From NCBI RefSeq assembly GCF_918797525.1, contig NZ_OU963893.1:2914001-2978000 (forward strand): a stretch of DNA of 64,000 nucleotides, given 5' to 3'. The translations under genes and the position numbers were made by a program. Each line of letters begins with the position of its first letter. Position 1 is the stretch's first letter. The notes beneath the pieces are model-generated. The model did no database searches, had not been told where the DNA came from, and was given only the letters and a program-made list of their open reading frames with translations. This document shows, piece after piece, positions 1-12,456 of this stretch. This DNA comes from an unidentified bacterial endosymbiont. Lineage in GTDB: Bacteria; Pseudomonadota; Gammaproteobacteria; Enterobacterales; Enterobacteriaceae.

Positions 1-68
1 ATAATCATAATCACCGCCATGATTCGCAGGGACGAATTGTCCTGCGTCGGGGAAATGGACACTCATGA
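1..68 (+). CDS. znuC: Zinc ABC transporter ATPase ZnuC, 3' end only
   Basis: Read from base 3, this gives a His-rich tail beginning [16 protein letters not shown] and stopping at TGA 66-68. A His-rich C-terminus followed by a basic stretch is typical of ZnuC, the ATPase of the periplasmic zinc importer. The stop overlaps the znuB start as ATGA, which is the usual translational coupling. The ATPase domain lies outside the window, so the call rests on the tail and on synteny. Confidence 0.85.
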   Translation, partial: NHNHRHDSQGRIVLRRGNGHS

Positions 69-853
69 TTGAATTATTACTGCCCGGCTGGCTGGCCGGG
101 ATTATGCTCGCCTGCGCCGCAGGTCCTCTTGGCTCGTTCGTGGTGTGGCGCAGAATGTCCTATTTCGGTGATACCCTGGCCCATGCTTCACTGTTGGGCG
201 TGGCCTTTGGCTTGTTGCTAAACGTAAACCCATTCTATGCGGTGATTGTGGTTACGCTGCTGCTAGCCGCCGGGCTGGTCTGGCTGGAAAAACGCCCTCA
301 CCTCGCCATCGATACGCTGCTTGGCATTATGGCGCACAGCGCCCTGTCGCTGGGCCTGGTGGTTGTGAGCCTGATGTCCAACATCCGCGTCGATCTCATG
401 GCTTATCTCTTTGGCGACCTGTTAGCCGTGACGCCAGCCGATCTGATATCCATTGCCATCGGGGTGGTGGTGGTGCTCGCTATTTTGCTGTGGCAATGGC
501 GGAATTTACTGGCGATGACCGTCAGCCCGGATCTGGCGTTTGTGGACGGCGTGAAGCTGCAGCGGGTGAAGCTCCTGCTGATGCTGGTCACGGCGTTAAC
601 CATCGGCGTGGCGATGAAATTTGTGGGGGCGCTGATTATTACATCATTACTGATCATTCCTGCCGCGACGGCACGTCGTTTCGCACGGACACCGGAGCAG
701 ATGGCGGGAATTGCGGTCGGGATTGGGATGATTGCCGTTACCGGCGGGCTAACCTTCTCGGCGTGCTATGACACACCGGCAGGTCCATCCGTCGTGCTTT
801 GCGCTGCACTGCTGTTTATTTTCAGTATGTTGAAAAAACAACCGAATGCCTAA
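65..853 (+). CDS. znuB: High-affinity zinc uptake membrane permease ZnuB
   Basis: The 262-residue protein is almost entirely hydrophobic, with about eight predicted membrane segments. It is the homodimeric permease of the ZnuABC importer, which brings Zn2+ from ZnuA across the inner membrane using ZnuC as ATPase. Its length and the opening [20 protein letters not shown] match the ABC-3 permease family as found in E. coli. The start overlaps the znuC stop by four bases. Zur control is expected for the family, but its operator would lie upstream of znuC, outside the window. Confidence 0.97.
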   Translation: MIELLLPGWLAGIMLACAAGPLGSFVVWRRMSYFGDTLAHASLLGVAFGLLLNVNPFYAVIVVTLLLAAGLVWLEKRPHLAIDTLLGIMAHSALSLGLVVVSLMSNIRVDLMAYLFGDLLAVTPADLISIAIGVVVVLAILLWQWRNLLAMTVSPDLAFVDGVKLQRVKLLLMLVTALTIGVAMKFVGALIITSLLIIPAATARRFARTPEQMAGIAVGIGMIAVTGGLTFSACYDTPAGPSVVLCAALLFIFSMLKKQPNA

Positions 854-931
854 ATGAGCGATTACCACCACCATGGGGGTTGCGCTTCATGTGCTGTGAT
901 TCACCTCATGGCGGGACTTACACCCGCATGA

Positions 932-986
932 GTGCGCCCATAACGGGCGCACACGTAAATAAGCACCGATGAAATCATCGGTGCTT
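932..986. terminator. Tandem hairpins; bidirectional terminator between znuB and the secreted lectin-like gene
   Basis: The first hairpin pairs gtgcgccc (932-939) with gggcgcac (945-952). The second has a perfect 11-bp stem, aagcaccgatg (961-971) with catcggtgctt (976-986). It is flanked by A-rich DNA before and T-rich DNA after, so it can end znuB transcription on the plus strand and the convergent gene on the minus strand. Confidence 0.75.
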
Positions 987-991
987 ATTTA

Positions 992-1444
992 TTATTTGCT
1001 ACAAGTTGCTAAATACAATTTGGCGCCAGGCACGTTTTTACCGCCTTCAATATCAAGACACTTGACAACACCATCGGAATCAAGTTTTTTCATCTGTCCG
1101 TTAACATGGTCCCAATTACCCTCAAATTGATTATATTCGCGAATATAAATTTTACCGTTTAATGGTGAGTAACTATAATCTGGATGTGCATCCAGTCGCA
1201 ATGCCCCATTCACAGCGAAAGTGACCTCACGAATATTCTGCGTACCTGGATTAGAACCACATACTTGCATCGTTGCCTGCTCGAAAGCAACACCAGTCAT
1301 ACATAATTTTTGTCCGTTACTGGTATTTTCAAGTTTTTCATTTACCATATTCCATTTCTGGGTTTCGGAAATAGCGGCATTCGCTACGCCAGATATAGCC
1401 GCCATCGTCAGAGCGGCAATAGATAGAACTGTCATTGGTTTCAT
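992..1444 (-). CDS. Small secreted protein with a ricin-type beta-trefoil (lectin-like) repeat
   Basis: The predicted 150-residue protein starts with a clear Sec signal (MKPMTVLSIAALTMAAISGVANA, cleavage before AIS). ATG 1444 is preferred over an ATG five codons upstream because GAGGAG sits 6-7 bases before it. The mature part has four Cys. Its C-terminal stretch (KCLDIEGG, then GAKLYLATCSK) resembles one ricin-type beta-trefoil repeat (CLDv-gG---G--v-ly-C). I see one good repeat and perhaps a degenerate one around LCMTG-VCG, not three full QxW repeats. A carbohydrate-binding or toxin B-like role is inference. E. coli has nothing between znuB and ruvB, and the gene is AT-richer than its neighbours, which suggests acquisition by transfer. 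Confidence 0.7.
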   Translation of the reverse strand: MKPMTVLSIAALTMAAISGVANAAISETQKWNMVNEKLENTSNGQKLCMTGVAFEQATMQVCGSNPGTQNIREVTFAVNGALRLDAHPDYSYSPLNGKIYIREYNQFEGNWDHVNGQMKKLDSDGVVKCLDIEGGKNVPGAKLYLATCSK

Positions 1445-1475
1445 TTTAATACTCCTCATGTGTTAGTGAAATTAT

Positions 1476-1484
1476 TTTATAGCA
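1476..1484 (-). promoter_or_regulatory. Putative extended -10 promoter of the secreted beta-trefoil gene
   Basis: On the minus strand this reads TGCTATAAA, an extended -10 element (TGnTATAAA), about 30 bases before the chosen ATG. No convincing -35 element is seen, which is usual for extended -10 promoters. Confidence 0.45.
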
Positions 1485-1608
1485 TGAGTAGTGCGCCAGA
1501 AATTCATCACAAATGAGCGAGTTATATAAAATGATATTGATGATAAATCTGATGAGACAATAATTGGTCAGCGTCGCAGGCGGAATTTAACATCCCGCCA
1601 GCTCATCA

Positions 1609-2620
<1,012 letters not shown>

Positions 2621-2628
2621 CCTTTACC

Positions 2629-3240
2629 TCACAATGCAGCGCGTAGCGCTTCACGAATCAGGGTTTCACTGCTGGCACCCGCTTTGGCAACTTTGCTCAC
2701 CATACGGCTGGCCTCCTGAGGTTTATAGCCCAGGGCCACCAGTGCGGCAACCGCTTCCTGTTCGGCGTCTTCCGCCTCTGGCGCACCCGGGGAGGTCAGC
2801 ACCAGATCGGCTGCTGGGGTAAACAGATCGCCATGCAGACCCTTAAAGCGATCTTTCATTTCGACAATCAAACGCTCGGCCGTTTTCTTGCCAATGCCCG
2901 GCAGTTTAATCAGCGCAGCCGGATCTTCGCGCTCAACGGCGTTGACGAACTGCGGCGCAGACATGCCGGACAGAATGGCCAGCGCCAGTTTTGGCCCTAC
3001 GCCGTTAGTTTTAATCAACTCCCGGAACAGGGTGCGCTCCTGTTTGTTATTGAAGCCGTACAGCAACTGGGCATCTTCCCGCACCACGAACTGGGTGAAA
3101 ACAGTCGCCTCTTTTCCCGCGTCCGGGAGTTCATAGAAGCAGGTCATTGGCATATGGACTTCATAGCCCACCCCCCCCACTTCCAGCAGCACTAACGGGG
3201 GTTGTTTTTCAATGATGATGCCTCTGAGTCTGCCTATCAC
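2629..3240 (-). CDS. ruvA: Holliday-junction DNA-binding protein RuvA
   Basis: The 203-residue protein starts at GTG 3240 ([18 protein letters not shown]). This start has a caggag Shine-Dalgarno sequence and gives exactly the E. coli length; longer upstream extensions have no homology. Domain I is the OB fold (1-64) and domain II carries helix-hairpin-helix motifs ([14 protein letters not shown] and [17 protein letters not shown]). Domain III, after an acidic linker ([13 protein letters not shown]), contacts RuvB. The RuvA tetramer holds the four-way junction open and recruits RuvB rings for branch migration. It is the first gene of the SOS-controlled ruvAB operon, but its partner ruvB is frameshifted here. 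Confidence 0.97.
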   Translation of the reverse strand: MIGRLRGIIIEKQPPLVLLEVGGVGYEVHMPMTCFYELPDAGKEATVFTQFVVREDAQLLYGFNNKQERTLFRELIKTNGVGPKLALAILSGMSAPQFVNAVEREDPAALIKLPGIGKKTAERLIVEMKDRFKGLHGDLFTPAADLVLTSPGAPEAEDAEQEAVAALVALGYKPQEASRMVSKVAKAGASSETLIREALRAAL

Positions 3241-3277
3241 ATGACGCTCCTGCGTTCTGAAGAATTTGACTTCCGAC

Positions 3278-3309
3278 ATAATAAAAAAAGGCTGGATAAA
3301 CATCCAGCC
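3278..3309 (-). promoter_or_regulatory. LexA (SOS) box and ruvAB promoter, also shaped as the ruvC terminator
   Basis: The 16-mer CTGGATAAACATCCAG (plus strand, 3292-3307) matches the LexA pattern CTG-N10-CAG and sits where E. coli ruvAB has its SOS box. The same bases form a stem (3290-3297 with 3302-3309) followed on the minus strand by a run of T, i.e. an intrinsic terminator right after ruvC. A -10-like TATTAT (minus strand) lies at 3278-3283. One element therefore seems to end ruvC and to control ruvAB. Confidence 0.8.
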
Positions 3310-3319
3310 TGATTTGTGA

Positions 3320-3841
3320 TTATCGTAACCTGCCTCGCGCCAGATTGAGCCGCGACTCGCTCATTTGCATCGCGTTCTGACTAACATGACAGTGGGTTAT
3401 GGCAATGGCCAGCGCATCGGCGGCATCGGCCTGCGGGTTGGCCGCAAGCTTAAGCAGCGTACGCACCATGTGCTGCACCTGGCTTTTCTCGGCGCTGCCG
3501 ATCCCCACCACCGTCTGCTTAACCTGTCGCGCCGCATATTCGAATACCGGCAGTTTCTGGTTCACGGCGGCAACAATCGCCACGCCGCGCGCCTGACCGA
3601 GTTTCAATGCAGAATCAGCGTTCTTCGCCATAAAGACCTGCTCAATGGCAAAATAATCAGGCTGAAACTGGGTGATTATCTCCGACACGCCCGCATAAAT
3701 AAGCTTCAGGCGCGAGGGCAAATCGTCAACTTTAGTGCGGATACAGCCACTGCCGAGGTAGGTTAACTGGCGCCCCACCTGACGGATAACGCCATAACCG
3801 GTGACGCGTGAGCCGGGGTCAATCCCGAGGATAATCGACAT
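3320..3841 (-). CDS. ruvC: Holliday-junction resolvase RuvC
   Basis: The 173-residue endonuclease cleaves Holliday junctions symmetrically at the consensus (A/T)TT^(G/C) as part of RuvABC. The acidic metal-binding residues are present: D8 (GIDPGS), E67 (FAIEQ) and the C-terminal pair in [14 protein letters not shown] 3841 is chosen over an in-frame GTG one codon earlier, because [10 protein letters not shown] aligns with E. coli [10 protein letters not shown]. It follows yebC by 34 bases. The small gene yebB, which separates ruvC from ruvA in E. coli, is absent. Confidence 0.98.
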   Translation of the reverse strand: MSIILGIDPGSRVTGYGVIRQVGRQLTYLGSGCIRTKVDDLPSRLKLIYAGVSEIITQFQPDYFAIEQVFMAKNADSALKLGQARGVAIVAAVNQKLPVFEYAARQVKQTVVGIGSAEKSQVQHMVRTLLKLAANPQADAADALAIAITHCHVSQNAMQMSESRLNLARGRLR

Positions 3842-3875
3842 CACGCATCTCCCGTAAACGGTTCAGGCAGGCGCA

Positions 3876-4616
3876 TTACAGCGTCGCTGCAACCTCGTCA
3901 GAGATCTCACCGTTGTGGTACACTTCCTGTACGTCGTCGCAATCTTCGAGCATGTCGATCAGACGCAGCAGTTTCGGTGCGGTTTCCGCATCCATATCGG
4001 CTTTGGTAGACGGGATCATCGACACTTCAGCGTTATCCGCCTTCAGGCCAGCCGCTTCCAGCGCATCACGCACGGCCCCCATCTCTTCCCACGCGGTATA
4101 GACGTCAATAGCGCCGTCGTCGAAGGTCACTACGTCTTCCGCACCCGCTTCCAGCGCCGCTTCCATGATGACATCTTCGTCGCCTTTCTCAAACGAGATG
4201 ACGCCTTTTTTACTGAACAGGTAAGCTACCGAGCCATCAGTCCCCAGGTTGCCACCGGTTTTGGTGAACGCATGGCGCACTTCAGCTACGGTACGGTTAC
4301 GGTTGTCTGACAGGCACTCAACCATTACCGCCGTACCGCCAGGGCCGTACCCTTCATAAATGATGGTTTCCATGTTCGCGTCTTCATCGCCACCCACGCC
4401 ACGTGCGATAGCACGGTTGAGGGTGTCACGCGTCATGTTGTTAGACAACGCTTTATCAATTGCCGCACGCAGACGCGGGTTAGAACCCGCATCGCCGCCG
4501 CCCAGACGTGCTGCTGTTACCAGTTCACGAATGATTTTGGTAAAGATCTTACCGCGTTTGGCATCCTGTGCCGCTTTGCGGTGTTTGGTGTTGGCCCACT
4601 TACTATGACCTGCCAT
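3876..4616 (-). CDS. yebC: YebC/TACO1-family protein
   Basis: The 246-residue protein ([18 protein letters not shown]) has the three-domain YebC fold and full conservation of the opening HSKWANIKHRK-type signature. Members have been described as DNA-binding regulators and, for TACO1 and some bacterial members, as translation factors acting at difficult (including polyproline) codons. Which role holds here cannot be read from sequence. The start was set at the conserved MAGHSKW; in-frame upstream sequence has no homology and overlaps nudB. It is probably cotranscribed as aspS-nudB-yebC-ruvC. Confidence 0.96.
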   Translation of the reverse strand: MAGHSKWANTKHRKAAQDAKRGKIFTKIIRELVTAARLGGGDAGSNPRLRAAIDKALSNNMTRDTLNRAIARGVGGDEDANMETIIYEGYGPGGTAVMVECLSDNRNRTVAEVRHAFTKTGGNLGTDGSVAYLFSKKGVISFEKGDEDVIMEAALEAGAEDVVTFDDGAIDVYTAWEEMGAVRDALEAAGLKADNAEVSMIPSTKADMDAETAPKLLRLIDMLEDCDDVQEVYHNGEISDEVAATL

Positions 4617-4644
4617 ATGAAATTTCCTCAAAGAGCGCGCCTTT

Positions 4645-5088
4645 TCAGGCAGCATTAATTACAAATTCTTCAATCGCCTGCCGGTTGCTCCACGACTTGG
4701 TCAGCGCGGCGGCATCCGCCGCATCTACCCAGCGGTAGGTCAGGTGTTCGGTGAACACCACCTCTCGTTCGTGGGGGAGCGCGAGACAGAACCAGGATTC
4801 CGTATTGCGCGCAATACCCGGCGCATAGCGATGACGTAAATGGTTAAAAATTTCAAACTCCACCGTGCGCTGGCAGTCCTTCAGGGTCAGTTGCTCACAG
4901 GCAACATCTATAGTGACCTCTTCCTTTACTTCACGCGCGGCGGCCTGCGGCGCGGTTTCCCCCTCTTCCAGGCTGCCGGTAACCGACTGCCAGAAATCAG
5001 GATCGTCGCGCCGCTGTAACATCAGCACCCGCTTCGTGTCCTGGGCGTAAATCACAACTAAGACAGAAACGGGACGCTTATATGCCAT
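4645..5088 (-). CDS. nudB: Dihydroneopterin triphosphate pyrophosphohydrolase (Nudix) NudB
   Basis: This 147-residue Nudix hydrolase removes pyrophosphate from dihydroneopterin triphosphate, a step of folate synthesis, and also acts on dATP. The Nudix box is intact: [20 protein letters not shown] carries the G, the RE and the EE metal-binding residues. It starts one base after the aspS stop, so it is translationally linked to aspS. It is slightly shorter at the N-terminus than E. coli NudB (MAYKRP against MKDKVYKRP). Confidence 0.96.
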   Translation of the reverse strand: MAYKRPVSVLVVIYAQDTKRVLMLQRRDDPDFWQSVTGSLEEGETAPQAAAREVKEEVTIDVACEQLTLKDCQRTVEFEIFNHLRHRYAPGIARNTESWFCLALPHEREVVFTEHLTYRWVDAADAAALTKSWSNRQAIEEFVINAA

Positions 5089-5089
5089 A

Positions 5090-6862
5090 TCAGTTTTTCT
5101 CTTCCTTTTTCACCACCTCAATGCCCAGCTCGGCCAGAGAGGCCGGGTTTGCAAAGCTTGGCGCTTCGGTCATCAGACACGCTGCGGCGGTGGTTTTCGG
5201 GAAAGCGATCACATCGCGAATGTTGTCGGTGCCGGTCAGCAGCATGGTCAGACGATCAAGACCAAATGCCAGACCCGCGTGCGGCGGCGTACCGTATTTC
5301 AGCGCATCCAGCAGGAAGCCGAACTTCTCGCGTTGCTCTTGCTCGTTAATACCCAGAATGCCGAACACGGCCTGCTGCATTTCACCGCTGTGAATACGTA
5401 CGGATCCCCCACCCACTTCATAGCCGTTAATGACCATATCGTAGGCGTTGGCTACAGCCTCTTCTGGCGCCGCTTTAAGCTCTGCCGCGCTCATCTCTTT
5501 CGGCGAGGTGAACGGGTGGTGCATTGCGGTCAGGCCGCCTTCACCGTCGTCTTCAAACATGGGGAAGTCGATAACCCACAGCGGTGCCCATAAGGTTTCG
5601 TCGGTCAGGTTCAGGTCTTTGCCGAGCTTCAGACGCAGCGCGCCCATGGCGTCAGCGACGACTTTTTTATTGTCTGCGCCGAAGAAAATCATGTCGCCGT
5701 CCTGGGCGCCGGTGCGCACAAGGATCGCTTCCACGATCTCTGCGTTCAGGAATTTCGCCACCGGGCTGGTGATCCCTTCCAGGCCTTTCGCGCGTTCGGT
5801 CACCTTAATATAGGCCAGACCTTTCGCGCCGTAGATTTTAATGAAGTTACCGTAGTCGTCGATCTGCTTACGGCTCAGGGCCGCGCCGCCCGGTACACGC
5901 AGCGCAGCTACGCGGCCTTTGGCATCGTTAGCCGGGCCGGCAAATACCGCAAATTCAACGGATTTCACCAGATCGGCAACGTCGACCAGTTCCATTGGGT
6001 TACGCAGGTCTGGTTTATCAGAGCCGTAGCGACGCTCGGCTTCGGTGAAGGTCATGACCGGGAAATCGCCCAGCTCAACGCCATTCACGTCGTTCCACAG
6101 GCCGCGCACCAGCGCTTCCATCACTTCACGCACCTGTTCGGCGCTCATGAAGGAAGTTTCCACGTCGATCTGGGTAAATTCTGGCTGACGGTCAGCGCGC
6201 AGATCCTCGTCGCGGAAGCACTTCACTATCTGATAATAGCGATCGAAGCCGGACATCATCAGCAGCTGTTTGAACAGCTGAGGAGACTGCGGCAGCGCGT
6301 AGAATTTGCCTTTGTGCACGCGGGAGGGAACCAGGTAATCGCGTGCGCCTTCAGGGGTGGCTTTAGTCAGCATCGGGGTTTCGATATCAAGGAAACCGTG
6401 GTCATCCATAAAGCGACGCACCAGGCTCGTTATCCTCGCGCGGGTTTTCAGGCGCTGGGCCATCTCCGGGCGACGCAGATCCAGGTAGCGGTATTTCAGA
6501 CGCGCTTCTTCGGTGTTGACGTGGTTGGAGTCCAGCGGCAGCGCTTCAGCACGGTTAATAATAACCAGATCGGATGCCAGCACCTCAACTGCGCCGGTCG
6601 CCATGTCGGCGTTAACGTTTTTCTCGTCACGCGCACGTACGGTGCCAGTGACCTGAATGCAGAACTCATTACGCAATTCAGCAGCCAGTTTCAACGCCTC
6701 TGCGCGATCTGGATCGAAAAACACCTGCACGATACCTTCGCGGTCGCGCATATCGATGAAGATAAGGCTGCCAAGGTCACGACGACGGTTGACCCAACCA
6801 CACAGGGTGACCTGCTGCCCAACGTGGGACTGACGCAGCTGCCCGCAATATTCTGTACGCAT
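5090..6862 (-). CDS. aspS: Aspartyl-tRNA synthetase AspS
   Basis: This is a full-length bacterial-type class II synthetase of 590 residues. It has an N-terminal OB-fold anticodon-binding domain ([20 protein letters not shown]), the class II catalytic core with motif 2 ([18 protein letters not shown]) and motif 3 ([13 protein letters not shown]), and a GAD insertion domain. It charges tRNA-Asp with aspartate in the cytosol. ATG 6862 agrees with E. coli AspRS (MRTEYCGQL). The 264 bases between it and divergent yecD hold the promoters of both directions; no specific operator was recognised. Confidence 0.99.
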   Translation of the reverse strand: MRTEYCGQLRQSHVGQQVTLCGWVNRRRDLGSLIFIDMRDREGIVQVFFDPDRAEALKLAAELRNEFCIQVTGTVRARDEKNVNADMATGAVEVLASDLVIINRAEALPLDSNHVNTEEARLKYRYLDLRRPEMAQRLKTRARITSLVRRFMDDHGFLDIETPMLTKATPEGARDYLVPSRVHKGKFYALPQSPQLFKQLLMMSGFDRYYQIVKCFRDEDLRADRQPEFTQIDVETSFMSAEQVREVMEALVRGLWNDVNGVELGDFPVMTFTEAERRYGSDKPDLRNPMELVDVADLVKSVEFAVFAGPANDAKGRVAALRVPGGAALSRKQIDDYGNFIKIYGAKGLAYIKVTERAKGLEGITSPVAKFLNAEIVEAILVRTGAQDGDMIFFGADNKKVVADAMGALRLKLGKDLNLTDETLWAPLWVIDFPMFEDDGEGGLTAMHHPFTSPKEMSAAELKAAPEEAVANAYDMVINGYEVGGGSVRIHSGEMQQAVFGILGINEQEQREKFGFLLDALKYGTPPHAGLAFGLDRLTMLLTGTDNIRDVIAFPKTTAAACLMTEAPSFANPASLAELGIEVVKKEEKN

Positions 6863-7126
6863 GAGATATCCCTTAATTAGCCGCAGGCTGAGTGTCGCCT
6901 GTTTTCAGGCTTCGTGTCGCAGCTATAACTGTATGTCACAATTGGATGAAAAAAGGCGGCTATTATACTGGATATTCCGCCGAACGATAAGAGCGAAGCA
7001 TGGTATGACGGCCGTTTGCTGTACGCTTATTGCTTATTCTCACAAAAATTAACAAAATTATCCGCCCGATAACAGGCAGGATCATCGTAAGGTGTAACCC
7101 AGACCGTTTATTTGACTGGAGTAACG

Positions 7127-7693
7127 ATGTTTATACTTGATGCTAGCAAAACTGCGCTTGTAGTGATTGATTTACAGGAGGGTATTCTTCCTTTTGCTGG
7201 CGGTCCCCACACCGCTGATGATGTGGTGAGCCGCACTGCCCGCCTGGCAGAAAAATGCCGCGCTAAAGGCACGCCGGTGATCATGGTTCGCGTCGGCTGG
7301 TCCGCAGATTTCGCCGAAGCATTAAAACAGCCCGTCGACGCCCAGGCGGCGGCACACGCTCTGCCGGAGAACTGGTGGAGTTATCCGGTCTCGCTTGGCA
7401 AACAAGACAGCGATATTGAAGTGACCAAACGCCAGTGGGGGGCATTCTACGGCACCGATCTGGAGCTGCAACTGCGCCGTCGCGGTATTGACACCATCGT
7501 TCTGTGCGGGATCTCCACCAACATCGGCGTGGAATCCACCGCCCGTAACGCCTGGGAGCTGGGCTTTAACCTGGTGGTAGTGGAAGATGCGTGCAGCGCA
7601 GGTTCCAGTGAAGAACACCAGGGCAGCATGACCCACATCTTCCCGCGCATCGGCCGCGTGCGCAGTACGGATGAGATTCTAAACGCCCTATGA
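7127..7693 (+). CDS. yecD: Isochorismatase-like hydrolase YecD lacking the usual catalytic Cys
   Basis: The 188-residue protein ([19 protein letters not shown]) has the cysteine-hydrolase (isochorismatase-like) Rossmann fold. The first acid, in VVIDLQ, and a downstream Lys region are present. In the motif that normally reads TxxCVxxTA the sequence is [12 protein letters not shown], so Gly replaces the nucleophilic Cys, as in E. coli YecD. Thiol-type hydrolysis is therefore unlikely and the function is unknown. ATG 7127 is preferred because GGAG lies 5 bases upstream. It overlaps yecE by four bases (ATGA). Confidence 0.93.
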   Translation: MFILDASKTALVVIDLQEGILPFAGGPHTADDVVSRTARLAEKCRAKGTPVIMVRVGWSADFAEALKQPVDAQAAAHALPENWWSYPVSLGKQDSDIEVTKRQWGAFYGTDLELQLRRRGIDTIVLCGISTNIGVESTARNAWELGFNLVVVEDACSAGSSEEHQGSMTHIFPRIGRVRSTDEILNAL

Positions 7694-8508
7694 TATACGT
7701 GGGCCTGCCCCAATGGTCGCACCCGAAATGGGTGCGCCTGGGTATTACCAGCCTTGAAGAGTATGCCCGACACTTTAACTGTGTAGAGGGCAACACCACG
7801 CTCTACGCCCTTCCCCGAGCAGAAATCGTTACGCGCTGGCGCGAACAAACCACCGATGACTTCCGCTTCTGCTTCAAATTTCCGGCGACGATTTCCCACA
7901 CGGCGGCACTGCGTCACTGTGGCGATTTGACTGAGGAATTTTTTGCTCGGATGTCGCCCCTGGCACACCGGATCGGCCAGTACTGGCTACAGTTACCCGC
8001 CGCCTTCGGCCCACGCGACCTGCCTGCGCTCTGGCCATTCCTTGATGCCCTACCCCGGGAATTTACCTACGGCGTAGAAGTCAGGCATGGTGACTTTTTT
8101 GCTAAAGGCGAAGCAGAGAAAGCGCTGAACCGCGGCCTGCTCGAGCGCGCGATTAACCGGGTGATCCTCGACAGTCGCCCCGTTCATGGCGCTATAGCGC
8201 ATAACGCCGCCATCATTGAGGCGCAGAGCAAGAAACCGAAGGTGCCGGTTCATGCCATTGTGACCGCCAAAAATCCGATGGTGCGCTTCATCGGCAGCGA
8301 TAACATGCAGCAAAATCGGGAGATGTTCGCTGTCTGGCTGCAAACGTTGGCGAAATGGGAGTCAACCACCACTCCCTATCTCTTTTTACATACTCCCGAC
8401 ATCGCTCAGGCCCCCGAACTGGTCGATGCTCTCTGGCAGGCCTTGCAGGCCGTGGTTCCGTCTGTCGGCGCCGCCCCATCAATCCCACAACAATCTTCTC
8501 TTTTCTGA
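7690..8508 (+). CDS. yecE: DUF72 TIM-barrel protein YecE
   Basis: The 272-residue protein starts [20 protein letters not shown]. It belongs to the DUF72 family of TIM-barrel proteins with an endonuclease IV-like fold and no established biochemical activity. The length and the C-terminal IPQQSSLF match E. coli YecE exactly. It is coupled to yecD through a four-base overlap, so the two are likely made together. The conserved [11 protein letters not shown] and TYGVEVRH segments typical of the family are present. Confidence 0.95.
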   Translation: MIYVGLPQWSHPKWVRLGITSLEEYARHFNCVEGNTTLYALPRAEIVTRWREQTTDDFRFCFKFPATISHTAALRHCGDLTEEFFARMSPLAHRIGQYWLQLPAAFGPRDLPALWPFLDALPREFTYGVEVRHGDFFAKGEAEKALNRGLLERAINRVILDSRPVHGAIAHNAAIIEAQSKKPKVPVHAIVTAKNPMVRFIGSDNMQQNREMFAVWLQTLAKWESTTTPYLFLHTPDIAQAPELVDALWQALQAVVPSVGAAPSIPQQSSLF

Positions 8509-8558
8509 TATCTCGCCCTATCATAGAGATGTGCCATCTGCCAAAACAGGGAGTTTGT

Positions 8559-10706
<2,148 letters not shown>

Positions 10707-10748
10707 TTTCCCCTCAGCCCTATGGGGGAAGGTTAGGGAGAGGGGAAT

Positions 10749-10780
10749 AAAAAAAGGCCCCTGTTGAAATTGCAGGGGCC
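10749..10780 (-). terminator. Intrinsic terminator of the cutC transcript
   Basis: The stem ggcccctg (10756-10763) pairs with caggggcc (10773-10780). On the minus strand it is followed by seven T (10749-10755), so it fits the end of cutC. It lies between convergent cmoB and cutC. Confidence 0.85.
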
Positions 10781-10836
10781 TGGTACAAGCAAGCATCATA
10801 TTGGGCGACATGATGCGCGGTAAAATCGGTACGTTG

Positions 10837-11580
10837 CTACACGTGGTAATGCTCAATCATCGATTTCATTACCGCAACCGACTCTCCATCTACACCGTAG
10901 CGTGAGTACTCATCCGCTTTGGCATCCGTCGACATTGACAACCCTGTATTGCGATAACGCATGGGTGAAGGTATCCATTGTCCCGCAGAGCTGTGGAGCT
11001 CCTCTACCCCGGCGTTTAAAAACAGTTCCAGATTGCTGGCGCGTACTCCTGCGCCTGCCATAACTTTTATGGCACCGGAATGTGCTTTTAGTTCCATAAT
11101 TATTTGCAGACCTTTTTCAGCGCAGGGCTGTTGACCCGATGTCAGGATGCGCGCCACGCCAAGTTCCATAAGCATATCAACAGCCTGAAAAGGATTTCTG
11201 CACATATCAAAGGCGCGATGAAACGTTACGTCCATCCCTTTTGCCGCGTGCATTACCTGACACATACGTGGCAAATCGACATTGCCGTCCTCATCAAGTA
11301 AGCCGATGACCAGACCGGGAAAACCGAGCGCCCCAACACGGGCGATATCCTCAAGCATGGCGCTGAACTCGCCGGCCGTGTAGCAAAAATCACCGCCGCG
11401 GGGACGAATAATCGGGTGTACAGGCACGGTGACGGCCTCCCGAGCAGATTTCAGCACTCCATACGAGGGCGTAAGCCCGCCTTCTTTCGGTGCCGCACAC
11501 AGTTCGATACGGTCAGCCCCTCGCTGTTGCGCCGTCACGGCACACTCCACGCTGTAACAACAAATCTCCAGCAGCGCCAT
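10837..11580 (-). CDS. cutC: CutC family protein (copper homeostasis-associated TIM barrel)
   Basis: The 247-residue TIM-barrel protein ([20 protein letters not shown]) was long linked to copper tolerance in E. coli. That phenotype has been disputed and attributed in part to the neighbouring antisense RNA, so the biochemical role is open. Conserved motifs include [28 protein letters not shown] and [11 protein letters not shown] 11580 is chosen for its strong AAGGAGG eight bases upstream; in-frame extension reaches toward yecM without homology. Confidence 0.95.
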   Translation of the reverse strand: MALLEICCYSVECAVTAQQRGADRIELCAAPKEGGLTPSYGVLKSAREAVTVPVHPIIRPRGGDFCYTAGEFSAMLEDIARVGALGFPGLVIGLLDEDGNVDLPRMCQVMHAAKGMDVTFHRAFDMCRNPFQAVDMLMELGVARILTSGQQPCAEKGLQIIMELKAHSGAIKVMAGAGVRASNLELFLNAGVEELHSSAGQWIPSPMRYRNTGLSMSTDAKADEYSRYGVDGESVAVMKSMIEHYHV

Positions 11581-11657
11581 CACATCCTCCTTCAATCGAC
11601 TTAATGAACCATCATGACACGCTAACCGCTCGCCTGCTTCGCGCGCCGTCACAACGC

Positions 11658-12218
11658 TTACGCTTCACTGGCCACGATCTGTTCGATTGTCCATGGATGA
11701 AATTTCACCGTCACCTGCCCATCAGTCACGGCCAGCGTCGGGTTAGGCAACCGTTCACGTTCACCTTTCGGCGAACTTGTTTTCACAAAAATGCCGGGCT
11801 TGCTCAATCCTTCGTCGGATAACAGCGCCAGCGCGCGGGCATTCAGGGTTTCTGGCTCGCCCGGCAGCACGATCTCAATATGTTCCCAGCCTTCATGGGG
11901 GTAGCGTTTTTCCCCCGGCCACGGCAGTTCGACAATGGTGAACTGCCAGTGGGCGACGCAGACCGGTTCATGTAATTTAAACAGGCAAATAGGTCGCCCG
12001 TTAATGATATTTTCTGAAAGCAGCACACCGCACTGTTCAAAGCCTTGACGCCAGCGCTCGGCCGTGGAATTTTGATGGCAGCGCAAGGAGATGTGATCGG
12101 CCTCATGCGGCGCGATATCCAGACCGAGACGGGTGGCAAGTTCGGTGAACGCTCGGGTGAAGCGCGGTAAATCTGCGGAAAGATCATGCAATTCGTTAAT
12201 GGAGCGCCAGTTCGCCAT
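11658..12218 (-). CDS. yecM: VOC-superfamily protein YecM
   Basis: The 186-residue protein ([13 protein letters not shown]) is related to the glyoxalase/dioxygenase (vicinal oxygen chelate) fold. Candidate metal ligands are visible in ADHISLRCH, the [17 protein letters not shown] strand and [10 protein letters not shown]. The substrate is unknown. ATG 12218 follows AAGAGG at good spacing and aligns with E. coli YecM. It lies 77 bases upstream of cutC in the same orientation and may share its transcript. It is divergent from argS. Confidence 0.92.
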   Translation of the reverse strand: MANWRSINELHDLSADLPRFTRAFTELATRLGLDIAPHEADHISLRCHQNSTAERWRQGFEQCGVLLSENIINGRPICLFKLHEPVCVAHWQFTIVELPWPGEKRYPHEGWEHIEIVLPGEPETLNARALALLSDEGLSKPGIFVKTSSPKGERERLPNPTLAVTDGQVTVKFHPWTIEQIVASEA

Positions 12219-12456
12219 GTTTAGCCTCTTATCGTGTCGCCAGGCCGCTAATTTACTCTGTTGGCCCCTTTCAACCAACCGCAGAATGGCGGTTTTTGCT
12301 ACTGCATGATTATGCATCCCTTCTTCGCCTGGATTCTGAGCAATCTTCCCGGCCCGCAATGCTGACGCCAGGAGGCATTTGCAGTATACTCCCGCCCTAA
12401 ATTCTTTAACTGGTGCGGGCAGTTGTCAGCCCGTATCGAAAACGTAAGGTATCCAG

